Source: Chamaecrista fasciculata (taxonomy: Eukaryota > Streptophyta > Magnoliopsida > Fabales > Fabaceae). Taken from it: a stretch of DNA of 64,000 nucleotides. Location: the NCBI GenBank assembly GCA_003254925.1, contig QANZ01022607.1:62001-126000 (forward strand), given 5' to 3'. This document shows positions 41,015 to 52,451 of this stretch, piece after piece; the first letter of the stretch is position 1; each line of letters opens with the position of its first letter. The notes under the pieces were generated by a model. The model saw only the letters and a list, made by a program, of their open reading frames with translations, was not told the DNA's origin and did no database searches. Made by a program: the position numbers and the translations under genes.

Positions 41015-42771
41015 CTAGTCTTGCTCAGCATCTTCGATTTCTTCATCCTCTGGTACTCCACGAAGGTAAAGAACATTGTTACATCTATAAATACAAAGAA
41101 TGAAATAAGACTTAATAATTCCGGTTAAGCAATTAATTATACTCTTTTTAGAGGCTAGTGACCTATTCAAACAACCTATTTATCAATAAGATAAACATTG
41201 AAACAAGGTACGATCAAATGAGAAGTTAGACATGGTTAGTTTGACCTCCTGAAATATCAGAATTACTCTCAAAATTTGTATGCACGGTAATAACAATACT
41301 TTAATACAAATTTCAAAAAAAATCCAAAGGTTAACTCAACCTCTTCAGGTTGAGTTCTTCATAGACAAGACCAAGGAGCACTTACACATACTTGGTTTCT
41401 AGTGTCATGTTTGATAGTTTGATACAAGTCTGATCTCTGATATACAAACAACGCCAAAATGTCCCTCTGCCCTCACAACATTCTCTCACTATTTTTTTAA
41501 AAGAATTCTTCTATTCTTTATTTTTGGTCAACCCACTCTTGCATTTTCTGTCCTCTTTAATTTGTATTTGATTGTTAAATATCTAATAATATAAATGCAA
41601 TGAGGAATGAAATAATGAGAACATGAGATACAATGGTGGCTTTGAACAGAATGAAAGCAGTTTACCAGCCTTTTTGTTATCTCATTTTGTGCAACTTGCT
41701 ACATGATTTAAATGCCACATACCTTGTCCTTTGGCTAACGGGTTGTATTAGTGATCAAAGAGAAATGTGGACATCATTGGCAATATGCTGAGATTTTATT
41801 TACAAGTGGTAGCAAAAGATGAAAGATACTAACAAATAGTATGACCAACACAGGTAGGTACCTGATTAAAATTTCTCCTAGATTTCCTGTAAACTGTCCT
41901 TCTATGTACTCTTCAGTGTTGGCAAGCTGCAGATAAAGTTCACATGAAAATCGAAGTTAGCAACTTTAATCTCACATCTGTCTGTAAATGTAACACTTAA
42001 ACAAAAAAAGTTTGACTTAGATATAAACATTTATAGAGGTTATGTACATGTGTCCAACAATTAGAATATTAATTCATTAAATCAGCCAAAAAATAACAAT
42101 TCTGATATCTACATACAACAAAGCAGTCATAAGCCACATGAGGCAACACTATGTTTTCCTCTCAGCTTCAATGGTTGAAGGGGATGATATATGGTTTTTT
42201 TGCTTACAGAAAGTTGTCTACGTCATGAAGGGCATTGTGTTTGCTTTTGGAATTTGATTTGTTAAGCAATTTCTTCTACCTAGTCTGTTTTCTTTGCCAA
42301 TGAGCCACTAGTTTTAATGTTGTAAATTCCATTTTCTTTTTTCAATCCTCTTTTTTATTTTTTGCTCATTTCACCTTCAGTTTTGTAAGAATTAGTGGTT
42401 GAGTTTTACATCACAAATTGTCTTGGGTTGTTATTTGTTGATTGAGCCACTGGTCAAATCCTATCCTATGAGAGCAAGTAAAATAGGATGTTTTGAAGGC
42501 CACATACAATAATTCAATAAACAAGAACAAACATTCAATAGTTGAAATTGGTAGAGAAATGCATCTGCAAGTTCATATAGGAATCGACTGATACGAGAAA
42601 ACCTGAAAAACAAATTAAATTAAAATTAAAATTCTCAAGTACCAATTACTAAAATCATAAAAAACAACTGATTATGACCATACCCTTATACTCCATTCCC
42701 CATTTTAGTTTTACAATCACAGGCTTCCCAGTCAAGTTGTTCAAGAAGGGCTTGGGATTAACTGGTATAGT
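41015..42771 (-). CDS. SmF: Small nuclear ribonucleoprotein Sm protein F
   Basis: This is a core subunit of the heptameric Sm ring on spliceosomal U1, U2, U4 and U5 snRNAs. The exons are 42771-42684 (starts [16 protein letters not shown]), 42602-42565 ([13 protein letters not shown]), 41926-41862 ([20 protein letters not shown]) and 41084-41015 ([20 protein letters not shown], stop TAG). They encode 86 aa; adding the expected Met-Ala gives the usual 88. The Sm1 motif ([11 protein letters not shown]...DSYMNL) and Sm2 motif ([15 protein letters not shown]) are intact. Two oddities stand out: the start codon must lie in a separate upstream exon that I could not resolve with a canonical donor (ATGGCT at 43815-43810 would supply Met-Ala), and the 42565 exon ends CAG|ATGCAT, with AT instead of GT. 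The next gene upstream on the other strand is P450 reductase, the same neighbour as in Arabidopsis. Confidence 0.93.
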
Positions 42772-43930
42772 CTGCAGATTTTGCGGGAAAACATAGTTAG
42801 AATAGAAGGCAAGTCTAACAATATCGCAATAACAAAATGAACCAAATAAACATAAACTAATCTCATAGATGCAATATCATAATTGTGAACTTGTGATGGT
42901 CAATGGTATTCAACGAAGCAGCAGACACATTGAATATTAATATCACATTATCATAATCTGATATTATTCTCATATATCACACTCACACATGAGGGAAAAA
43001 AATATGCAGGATGAGCATGAGAAACTTAATTTTTACTCCCTCCACATTTGTAATGTGCAATGTAGCGTCTTAAGGAGTCGTGACTATCTAGCCAAACTTA
43101 AAATTCTTTAAGAATCTCACTTGGAAAGTCTTATCCATCAAGAGACACAATACAAATTATGCCACGATTTCTTCTTCAAGATGAACTTGGAGCTAATTTA
43201 AGAACCAGATTGAGCTTATAGAACATACAACCCATTTATGATATATCTAATGACAAAATAACGAATTGAAGACCACTTAATCTTTTAGAATAATGTAATT
43301 GTAGATTTAAATTCTTAGCATTCCAATCACTGAGCGAAGAGAAGAACCTGAAGATTATCTTAATAGATAAAACTTGGATCTTAATCACAAATTGTGACAG
43401 TCACCACATATTAAAATATGGAAGATCTAAGGAGGAATTTGAAAAGGGCTACTAAGTCGTGTTCTTCTCTAGGGGATAATTAAGGAATATTTCCATAGAA
43501 TTATCCGGTGGAACATTTTTCCAAACACATTACAATCACCGCCCACAAGTACAACCAATCCCTTACTCTGATCAGGAAGACTTTGAGAAAGAAAAACGAT
43601 AACTTTATACGAAGAAACCATTTATCCGTTAGTTATTTTAAGGGAGTTCTCCGACCAGGAGGAGAAGGTAGGTGAAATTGAAAGCTCGAGAGACATGGTT
43701 GGAGATAGCGCATCTCATCATCATCTCATGTGTTTCGAAATTCAGAGGCAAGCGAAAGTAGAAGCAAAAATGAGGAAGAAGCACAAAATGGATTAAAGAA
43801 AATACTCAAAGCCATGGCAGAGGAGAAGGAAATGCAAGGCTTGGTAGACCTGAGAAGACCTAACTCGACCTTGTCAAGGGTTTTGCTTGGAGTTGGAGAG
43901 ATGATTAGGGTTTATTTGATGTAGAAATCG
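42772..43930 (-). other. SmF first intron, leader and promoter region
   Basis: Upstream of the first resolved SmF coding exon lies about 1 kb without minus-strand coding motifs, consistent with a long first intron. From about 43930 down to 43815 the minus strand is CT-rich (CATCTCTCCAACTCC, CCTTCTCCTCTGCC) and leads to ATGGCT, a likely 5' UTR. A plus-strand frame (43730-43924, 64 aa) overlaps this leader; its peptide is charged and unknown, and I do not call it a gene. Confidence 0.5.
43905..43913 (-). promoter_or_regulatory. Telo-box (AAACCCTAA) at the SmF promoter
   Basis: AAACCCTAA on the minus strand, about 90 bp upstream of the candidate ATG at 43815. Telo-boxes are frequent near transcription starts of plant genes for translation and RNP proteins, which supports placing the SmF 5' end here. 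Confidence 0.55.
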
Positions 43931-46039
43931 GAGGGTGTAGATCAAACCACGTCATCCACCCAAAAACACCCGTAAAAGCGCCTACTGACCCCTGCAAATG
44001 GGCTTGGTGAATATTTTAGGCCCATTTAATGGGCTAAAATAAATCAATTCGTTTAAGCTGTAAAAATTGTCCAACAAAAGAAAGACGGTCCCAAATATGT
44101 CTAATTTGTTGATTTGTTAGCACCATCTTGACCCCAACAATAAGAGCCAAATATATATATTAGCCGTACTATTTTTTTTGTTGTACATCAAATATATTAA
44201 CACTTAAATTATATAGTAAAATTGTTGCGTATTATTATTAATAATAATGATATTATTATATTGTTATTACTATGGAAAGAAGAGAAGAGAAGAAATGCAT
44301 CAAAAAAATATTTCATGAAAAATTGAAGATTTCTACAATTTTAAATTAAGAGAGAGTATTGAGAATATGATTCAAAATTAATTACGTTTCGTCAGCACAT
44401 TTGATTATTGTTTTATTTTCTTTTAGTTGTTGTCAAGCTTAATTATTTAGGAAGATAATTTAAATTATATTTTTTATTATTCCCACAATCTGTTTAAGGT
44501 ATCTTTCAGATTTAATATTAATTTTTAAAATATTTAATTAAAATATTTTATATATTTATAAATTAATGTACTCTTTTATATAAATGAATTTCCAATAAAA
44601 AAAATCCCAACAAAAATTTAGGTGTACGTTGAGTACTTTTTTTTTTTTTTACCAGAAACAGGAATGGACAAAACACCTAACGCCTGTTTATTCAACGGTC
44701 AAGTGTGCAAGGAGTAGGAATGAACAATCCTAAAGCACTGTCGACTAATTAATTCGATGTAATATGAATATGATTAAGAAAATGAATAATTTGGGAGTTG
44801 TAAAGATAATGAACATGCATGGATTAATGGATGCTTAGGAATCACACAAGCCAATGTGTATGTGTGTGTGTGGACAGAGACAAATGACACAAACTCCACA
44901 CAAGAGGGAATCCCAAAGCGAGGAATTTATGATCCCAGGCTGCACCACTTGAGGATTTGTCATTTGAGGTTGCTTGTTTATGTGTTGACGCTACCCATGC
45001 CCCTACTTGGCCTCTTTTTTGTGTTCCGTGGTGTTTCATTTTAAAACCTTTTTTCCATCTATATGATTCATAACAAAGAAATATGGTCGTCTTGTGATCC
45101 GCGTAATAAACCAGTATATTATACTTTTTATTTATACTTTACGGTTACTTATTTGGTTGATTATTTATATCAGATTCTACATAAATCAGCTTAATTACTA
45201 GCTAGTATATATCTTTCAAGCGTATTTTTGGCAAATTATTTTCGAACGTGTACCGTGATTTTTTTAATTTAAATTAAAATATTCATTGTCAATAATAGTG
45301 ATTAGTTCATAACTGGCGATATGTTCTTTTTTATGCTTAAAGATATAATTTGAAGTCTTCCTATTTAGTTAAAAAAAATAAGCCAGGAATCATTAGCTAG
45401 ATTAGACTATGCTTAGTTTCTATGGTTCTGTTGGTAATTTCTTTTAATTATGTTGTAAGTAACTCTACACAAAAGTCAAATATTAATAATTATTTGTTGA
45501 TTATCAACATCTTTGAAGAAATTACAAACACTTTTAAAGACATATTGTCAATTACTATATGTACCAATTACACATTGAAGGCAATTTGTTGGCACTTTAT
45601 AATAAGAATATATATATATATATATATTAACGCGTCCATTAAACTAATGCATACATGCATAGTGAAATTAATTTTGTCGGTTACAATTCCATTCACTAAC
45701 CCATTAAATAATCAGAGGCCTGCATCTAGACCTCAAATTTAAAAACAACAAAAAAACTAACATAGTTTTAATTACGAATAAATGGTACTCCATTAATTGT
45801 TGTTTGTATCTACAAGTTTTGGACCATTTAATCTTTTTTATGATGAAAAGACGTGCATCGAATGCCCTTTTCATTTTCATAAATGATATAGAGCTTAATT
45901 CATATCAATGGTTGGTTTTATTTTATATTAGTTAATAGTTTCATATTTATATCTATATCTATGTTATATGTTTGAGGAACTTTCTAGTAGTCGGTCTCTT
46001 AAAATTAGTATAAATTAAATTATTTCCAATATTATACAT
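43931..46039. other. Intergenic DNA, no gene recognised
   Basis: About 2.1 kb of AT-rich sequence. The frames at 44842-45044 are short and overlap each other on opposite strands around a (TG)n tract (44856-44873), and the one at 45422-45742 runs through (TA)n. No motif, RNA gene or mobile element end could be supported. Confidence 0.5.
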
Positions 46040-47334
46040 AAAATTGTTATAAACCAAATATAAAATGTGAAGAAGGAAAATAAAGAAAGAAAAGAGATAC
46101 ACAAATTAGTCCTAAAAAATAGTTAGTTCTTCATGAACTATCTTATATATATGTCATTGATGTAGCTCTTCAAGAGCTCATCCTCAACTCATATTATTAT
46201 GTATATTCACCATTACAATTTAATAGAAGGAAGCCCCTTTATATAGGAATTTTGACATAATGGAATATGGGTAGGTTACAAGCTATTAAGGGCACCATAA
46301 TGCACCTCCAAACACACTAGTCATGATGAGGTTGTGGAGGTGTTACAAGAAGGGCAAAAAACTCATGGATGTAGTCATCCACATATTATATATAGATTAT
46401 ATATTTACAACACTTCCCCTTGGATGACCACACATTATGAATATATGCCTCATTAAAAACCTTGTTAAGAAAAACCCAATGGGATAAAAACTTAACGAAG
46501 GAAAAGAGTACATAATTCATAACTTTTACACTATAAATATATATGCCTCGTTAAAACCTTGCTAAGTAAAACCCGGTGGGACAAAAACTTAGCGAAGGAA
46601 AAAGAGTACATTATTTGCAAGTATGACTTCCCCTCAAAATTGCACTTCATCTTCAAAATGTGTTGTGCTTCGTCTTCAAGATATATGAGCTGATTCTTCC
46701 TTGCCTTTCGAAGATATTAAATTATATATATTGATCACACTTATACATGATATACTCCATAGATCTTCATAGCACATAAAATCATTAACACCGAATATAA
46801 AAGTAATTTCATATTTCACATGACTAATCAATAAAAGTTTTCTAAACATAATATATAATTTATATATAATATGTGGATGACTACATCCATGAGTCTTTTG
46901 CCCTTCTTCAAAATTCTCAAAAATTAATATTGTCAATTCTTTCTTCTTCATTCATTTTTTTTAAAAAAAATAAATTACCGATAAAAATACAAAAAATAAT
47001 TCATTACTCTTTTATGATATAAAAATTTATTTTGCGATGCATATATTAAACATTGTATAACAGAATAATAATGTTGCATATATATATATCGTATGCTTCA
47101 AGCATTTCACATCCTTCAAGGATTTACTCATGAATACGTTAACGCGGAATTTTCAATCTGGTATATACCCAAGTCTTTTCAAAAACTCATAAAATTTGAC
47201 TTATTGGATCCATAGATTCATCTTCCCCTCATTTCATGTTTTATATGAGAAATCTTGTACTGCTAGTGCATTACATTTAACAAATTATTTTTCTTTTGTA
47301 TAAAAGCTCGTTTATACTTTATAAATTCTGACAT

Positions 47335-47570
47335 CTTCAGGTGGTAAGACTATTGGTCTAAAAATTTGACAACTTCTAGTGTCTTGACTTCTGGTCGGAA
47401 ATTTGACAGCTTCTAGTGCCTTGACTTCTGGTAAAAAATCTGATAACTTCTAGTGTTTAGATTGTTAGTCCAAAAAGTTTGACATATTCTAATATTGTCA
47501 GGACTGCTGGTCCAAATTTTAACATCTTCTGGTGTCTGTACTACTGGTCCAAATTTTAATATTCACTTGA
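47335..47570. repeat. Degenerate tandem array inside the LTR element
   Basis: Four or five divergent units of about 50-60 bp, each with 'gacttctggt' or 'gactgctggtccaaa' and 'ttgacaacttctagtgt'. No open frame survives. Confidence 0.6.
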
Positions 47571-48014
47571 AGGAATTATCTCATTGAGTATAATTTTTTG
47601 GCCAATTATTCAATGTCGACAATTTATAAGATGTGATTTTAATCATTCTCATTTAATAATCCTCAAATTATCAAAATCACTTCAAATATTTCTTATATTT
47701 TTTTCAAATTCAATGAAAGTTTTCGGTACCGAAACCACTGCTGGGGTTATAACTTTCATGAAAGATAAAAATTGTTGATCTTATAAATTTATTATCTCTT
47801 ATAAAGCACAATAATGAAACTTTTTGATTTTCTTCCTTTTGAGAAAATCATTTTCTACAAGATGTATATTACGCTTCTAGCGTATTTTGAACTTTTTGGC
47901 TATTCTACCAATACTTATTCATAAAATGACTAGTCTTGTAAATATATATTTACATACAGATTTATGATCCTTGAACTTCATGTTCATCAATGACAACCAC
48001 AAATACATTTGCCA

Positions 48015-48015
48015 T

Positions 48016-48048
<33 letters not shown>
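48015..48048. repeat. (CAT)n microsatellite
   Basis: An uninterrupted run of about 10 CAT units in the interior of the LTR element. Confidence 0.85.
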
Positions 48049-48664
48049 TCTATTGGAGATGTGTAGTGTCAAAAATTTTCAAAAAAATTAATTCACATTG
48101 CCAATTTCATTTCTATCTCATATCAATATAAAAATACATATATTAACATTAGTCTTCAAGACTATCAAAGAATATTCTCATCATTTTCAATAGCTACATA
48201 GATGACACTCATAATTCCTTAAAATGGACTAGTTGTTAGCCTTCAGGGCCAATATTAAACAATCCTTCAATTGAAATGATAAAATTGTTGATTATATGAT
48301 AAACTCATATGAACTATTAGCCTTCAAGGCTATTATTAGCCAAACTTTTACTTTTGGCAAATTACCAATATGTGCAATGATTCTTATAGGCACTTATAAA
48401 TAACATGGCTTCAAGCCATAAAAAAAATCTTCAACAACATCTATCAATAATTTATCAATATGTATATTGACTCAAAGCCTTCTAGGCTATTATTAGCTAA
48501 TTTCAATAGTCAGATCTTTACATTTTATAGATCTATAAAAATGTGACATTGTCTTTTCATCACATATCCATCAATGGATAAAATTATCAATTTCATAATA
48601 ATCAAATCAAAGATGAAATAGCTTCGGTTCATTTCTTATATAAACCTTTTCAAGGTGATAATGA

Positions 48665-49113
48665 TAAATTTAAGGGTAAATTACACTTTGGTACCCCGTG
48701 GTTTGACCCTATTTCACTTTGGTACCCTGTGGTTTGAAACCTGACACTTTGGTACCCTGTGGTATTCTCCATTAACACTTTGGTACCCTTGGGAGCTGAT
48801 TTGTAATTTTAACCATAACAAATTTTGCACAAATTACATATTGACCCAAAATTTTTTTTTAAAGTTTTCATTTTAGTCCATAGATAATATGTATTCATGG
48901 ACCTATTTGTAATTTTTTGAAAATTTTTTGGGGTCAATATGTAATTTTTGAAAAATTTGTTATGGTTAAAATTACAAAATAGCTCCCAAGGGTACCAAAG
49001 TGTTAATGGAGAATACCACAGGGTACCAAAGTGTCAAGTTTCAAACCACAGGGTACCAAAGTGAAATAGGATCAAACCACAGGGTACCAATGTGTAATTT
49101 ACCCTAAATTTAA
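48665..49113. mobile_element. MULE-type MITE nested in the LTR element, perfect 9-bp duplication
   Basis: The element is 48674-49104 (431 bp), beginning GGGTAAATTACACTTTGGTA and ending with the near-exact complement. It is flanked by exact 9-bp repeats, taaatttaa, at 48665-48673 and 49105-49113. The arms are three spaced units of 'ACTTTGGTACCCtgtggttt' and pair almost end to end. It inserted after the LTR element was already in place. The terminus GGGTAAATTACA is shared with the gene-carrying element at 51115-52420. Confidence 0.93.
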
Positions 49114-49662
49114 ATCTAAAATAGATCATGAACATGCTTAAATATAAATAATTCAAAAGTAAGAATAAGAATTTCTTACCTTCAATGGATGATGAAGAGA
49201 CATGTTAAAATTACCTTGCTCTAATTCGGTAGAGACTCGTGCTGATAACGTGTTGTAAACCAAATAGAAATGTTGTAAACCAAATAGAAAATGTGAAGAA
49301 GAAAAATAAAGAGAGAAAAGAGATACACAAATTAGTCCTAAAAAATGGTTAGTTCTTTAGGAACTATCTTATATATATGTCATTGATATAGCTCTTCAAG
49401 AGCTCATCCTCAACTCATATTATTATGTATATTCACCATTACAATTCAATAGAAGGAAGCCCCCTTTATATAGGACTTTTGACATAATGGAAGATGGGTA
49501 GGTTACAAGCTATTAAGGGCACCATAATACACCTCCAAACACACTAATAAGCTTTCATGGAGATGTTACAAAAGGACTAAATTGATGGAGTCATGATGAG
49601 GTTGTGGAGGTGTTACAAGAAGGACAAAAGACTCATGGATGTAGTCATCCACATATTATATA

Positions 49663-49841
49663 CTAGAGGCTTTGCGTGCCCTAACGGGCACGCAAATATG
49701 TATGTAAAATAAATGAGGGACTAAATCGTTAACTCAATAAAAAAGAAGGGATCAAATAATAATTTTCCTCTTATTATTAATTTTGTACTATAGTTTTAAA
49801 ATGTGGACGACCAGAAAGGGATGGAGCCATATAATATAAGA
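49663..49841 (-). mobile_element. Small non-autonomous Helitron nested in an LTR
   Basis: Read on the minus strand, the element starts TCTTATATTATATGGCTCC and ends with hairpin GCGTGCCCGTTAGGGCACGC, eight bases, then CTAG, followed by T. It interrupts the right LTR between A (49662) and T (49842) with no target duplication, exactly the Helitron rule. The left LTR preserves the uninterrupted site (...catattatata/tagattatat...), so both ends are defined by an empty-site comparison. The length is 179 bp with no coding capacity. Confidence 0.9.
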
Positions 49842-49866
49842 TAAATTATATATTTACAACAAAAAT

Positions 49867-51088
49867 AAAATATATATAATATCATTTTAAAAAAGCACTC
49901 TTATCCCCACGTTTAGAATAAAACCACCCATGTCCATGAAAAAGCCATCCCACTCTATATTTCTTAATAAGTAGTTATTTTTTTAATTGCCATGTTAATA
50001 GTTATTTAAAATATATAAAAAAAAAACACATCTATTATAAAAAAAAAAAATCATCTTTATCCACCGTATCTAAAAAGTTTGGCCCAGTTTTGTTTAATCT
50101 ATCAATTTCTCTCAATCCAGGCATTAAATTAATATATCTATAATCTATAACATTTTTTATATAATTTTTAATTTTAAATTATTTTAAACATTATATACAT
50201 ATTTGCCTGTCTATTAGGACACACAAAACCCTAGTATATTAATATGAAAATTAAAGGATATAGGATAGACATGTATCGGATTCAAATTGAATTTTCTATA
50301 TAAAAAAATGATTCCGATAGACATGTATCGGATTCCGATAGTTTCTACGAGAAAAAATGATTTTAACTATTTGAGTGTATAAAAAATAGTTTTTTTTTTG
50401 CCGAAATAAAGTTATTTAACTCTTGGCAAAATTTGCTTATTATAGTTATTTTTTTTTTCTCAATCCTTGGAACTTGGTACATTGGCGCCTACAATAAGTT
50501 TCAAGTCATGAATGTGTTCTCACGAATCCATATAGCCTAACATAAATTTATATGATCTGTTTTTATACATTGCTAATGTGTTCTCATGGTTTGGGTACTC
50601 AACCATCGCTCTTATTAAAAACCAATATTTACAGGGTAGGACTAGGATACTTCTTTTTTAAGTATCTGATACAAATTAACCTCATTAATAATTTAATATC
50701 ATCTACTAATTTCTGCTCAAACTCCCAATCTTAATATATTGTGATTCTTTTCACAAAGTCATCCCTGACTAATTCTATTATATTCGTAGTTTTCATTTAT
50801 CACTTTGTTATTAAACGTATTCTTTACATATATTAATCTTGTCTCAGCTATAAATAACTTACTTAATTTCAAGGTATGATTGATAACCCTAATCGATTTT
50901 TGTTTAATCTAACTAATCATTAATTATACATTGATTTTTAGCATTGGAGATACTTTACAACTCTTATAAATTATTCTTGCTGACATTCTTCATAAAGAAT
51001 CATGGAATAAAGTAGTTAAGTTTCCCTGAACATATAACTATGTAGACATAATTGTTTTGATGTCAACATGGTAAACTAATATAATAAA
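49867..51088. other. Intergenic DNA, no gene recognised
   Basis: AT-rich sequence between two mobile elements, with a short direct repeat (GATAGACATGTATCGGATTC, at about 50265 and 50319). The frame at 50552-50734 has no motif. No gene is supported. Confidence 0.5.
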
Positions 51089-52451
51089 AAAGTTATCTGG
51101 TAATCATTTTTATTTTACATAAAAAGGCCATGTGGTTTGACCCTTTTTTAGATAGGGCCCATGTGGTTTAAAAAGTTTTAAATTGGGGCCTGTGGTTTCC
51201 TCTGTTAACAAATAGGGTCTTGAGGTTTTTTTCCATTCAAAATTTAACAGAAATTTTAGCTAAAATACTATTTTAAGTCCTTAACTATTAACATTTATGC
51301 TTTTTACTCCCTAAAGGACTTTAACACAAAACAAAGAAAAGTTTCAGACTAATAAATGAAATTTCACCTTCTTCATTCATCTTTCTCTCTCAGTTTCGTT
51401 TTCACAACGCCTCTCAATCATCTTCTTCTTCAAGCTCTTCAAAATCCCTTCTACCTCTGAAGAATACAAAGTTCTAAGTTCTAACACATACATATTATAA
51501 ATCCATGCCTGTTGTTTTATTTCTCAGATTCAGGTTCAAATTTCTCAGAATCCGCCGCAATGGAAGTAGACCAAGATGGGGCCGAAGAGTACCTCTTCAA
51601 AGTCGTCAAAATCGGCGATGTCGCCGTCGGCAAATCCAACTTGCTCTCTCGATACGCCCGCAACGAGTTCAATCCTCACTCCAAGGCTACCATCGGCGTC
51701 GAGTTTCAGACTCAGAGCTTGGAAATTGATGGCAAGGAAGTCAAGGCTCAGATTTGGGATACAGCCGGCCAAGAGCGATTTTGTGCCGTCGGTGCTCTCA
51801 TTGTCTACGATATCATTCGCAGAACCACCTTCGACAGTGTCGGTCGCTGGCTCGATGAGTTCAAGATTAAGCGTTTTAACCTGTAATGCCTAATTTGTTC
51901 TTTTCTAGTTTCTTTGATTTGGTTTGATTGGATGATTGTGATAGTTCCCGATAACTAGATCTGAGCTTCATTATGGCTTTACTTGGCTTCATTATGAAGA
52001 AAATAAGAAATACAAGTTTCATTGAATTTGATCCAATTTCAGAGTTAGAAGGGATTTTGAAGAGCTTGAGGGAATTGGATTGAATTTTCAGAGTTTGAAG
52101 AAGAAGATGATTAGGACGCGTTGTGAAAATGAAACAGAGAGAGAAAGATGAATGAAGAAGGTGAAATTTCATTTATTAGTATGAAACTTTTCTTTGTTTT
52201 GTGTTAAAGTCCTTTAGGGAGTAAAAAGCATAAAAGTTAATAGTTAAGGACTTAAAATAGTATTTTAGCTAAAATTTCTGTTAAATTTTGGATGGAAAAA
52301 AACCTCAGGACCCTATTTGCTAATAGAGGAAACCACAGGCCCCAATTTGAAACTTTTTAAACCACATGGACCCTATCTGAAAAAGGGCCAAACCACAGGG
52401 CCCTTTTATGTAATTTACCCTAAAGTTATCTGGTAATCATTTTTATTTTAC
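51089..52451. mobile_element. Pack-MULE-like element carrying a RABA5-type gene fragment
   Basis: Inverted arms of about 350-380 bp (51115-51465 and about 52040-52420) flank a captured gene piece. The right end in reverse reads GGGTAAATTACATAAAAGGG, matching the termini of the 48674-49104 MITE; the left end lacks the first seven bases (TTACATAAAAAGGCCATGTG). The arms contain spaced 'ggccctgtggtttg' units. Outside lies an exact 30-bp direct repeat (51089-51118 and 52422-52451), far longer than the 9-11 bp expected for Mutator-like elements and overlapping the left terminus. The insert between the arms comprises a leader-like stretch, a Rab exon and about 150 bp of intron-like sequence. Confidence 0.85.
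51560..51886 (+). pseudogene. Truncated Rab GTPase exon (RABA5-like), captured fragment
   Basis: The frame begins [20 protein letters not shown] and runs 108 aa to a stop. It has the P-loop GDVAVGKS (residues 19-26; families normally have GDSAVGKS), the effector region [20 protein letters not shown] and the switch II motif WDTAGQERF (66-74). About 11 residues are then missing (the RAVTSAYYRGA-type segment), so F74 is followed by [11 protein letters not shown]. It stops after [14 protein letters not shown], before the NKxD and SAK guanine-binding motifs and the prenylated C-terminus. The downstream sequence looks like intron, implying capture at the DNA level rather than retroposition. Without the later G motifs it cannot be a normal GTPase. 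The parent is inferred to be a RABA5-group gene elsewhere. Confidence 0.88.

Larger units (their letters stand above)
46040..49866 (-). mobile_element. Non-autonomous LTR retrotransposon (copia-like, no pol), with nested insertions
   Basis: The two long terminal repeats are 46045-46412 (368 bp) and 49251-49861 (611 bp, enlarged by a Helitron and a 20-bp duplication). Each starts TGTT(A/G)TAAACC and ends ATTTACAACA. An exact 5-bp target duplication, aaaat, flanks the whole (46040-46044 and 49862-49866). Beside the left LTR is CTTCCCCTTGG, on the minus strand a polypurine tract (CCAAGGGGAAG). Beside the right LTR the minus strand reads GTTATCAGCACGAG, a primer-binding-site-like sequence. The element is therefore in minus orientation. 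The 2.8-kb interior has no gag or pol frame; it includes two near copies of an 'AAAACC(C/T)...GGGA(C/T)AAAAACTTA' block, a 60-bp-type repeat array and a (CAT)n run. It must have moved with enzymes from another element. Confidence 0.9.

Noticed and set aside
43730-43924. 64-aa plus-strand frame (MFRNSEASESRSKNEEE...)
   Set aside because: No recognisable family; it overlaps the likely SmF leader on the other strand and shows no splice continuation.
47335-47570. CRISPR-like array
   Set aside because: The units are divergent, spacing is irregular and the context is a plant LTR element.
50205-50235. Possible Helitron 3' end (...CCCTAGT after TGTCTATTAGGACA)
   Set aside because: The hairpin stem is only four pairs and no convincing 5' TC end was found.
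51505-51729. Arg-rich frame overlapping the Rab fragment
   Set aside because: It is an out-of-frame shadow of the RABA5-like exon; motif conservation is only in the other frame.
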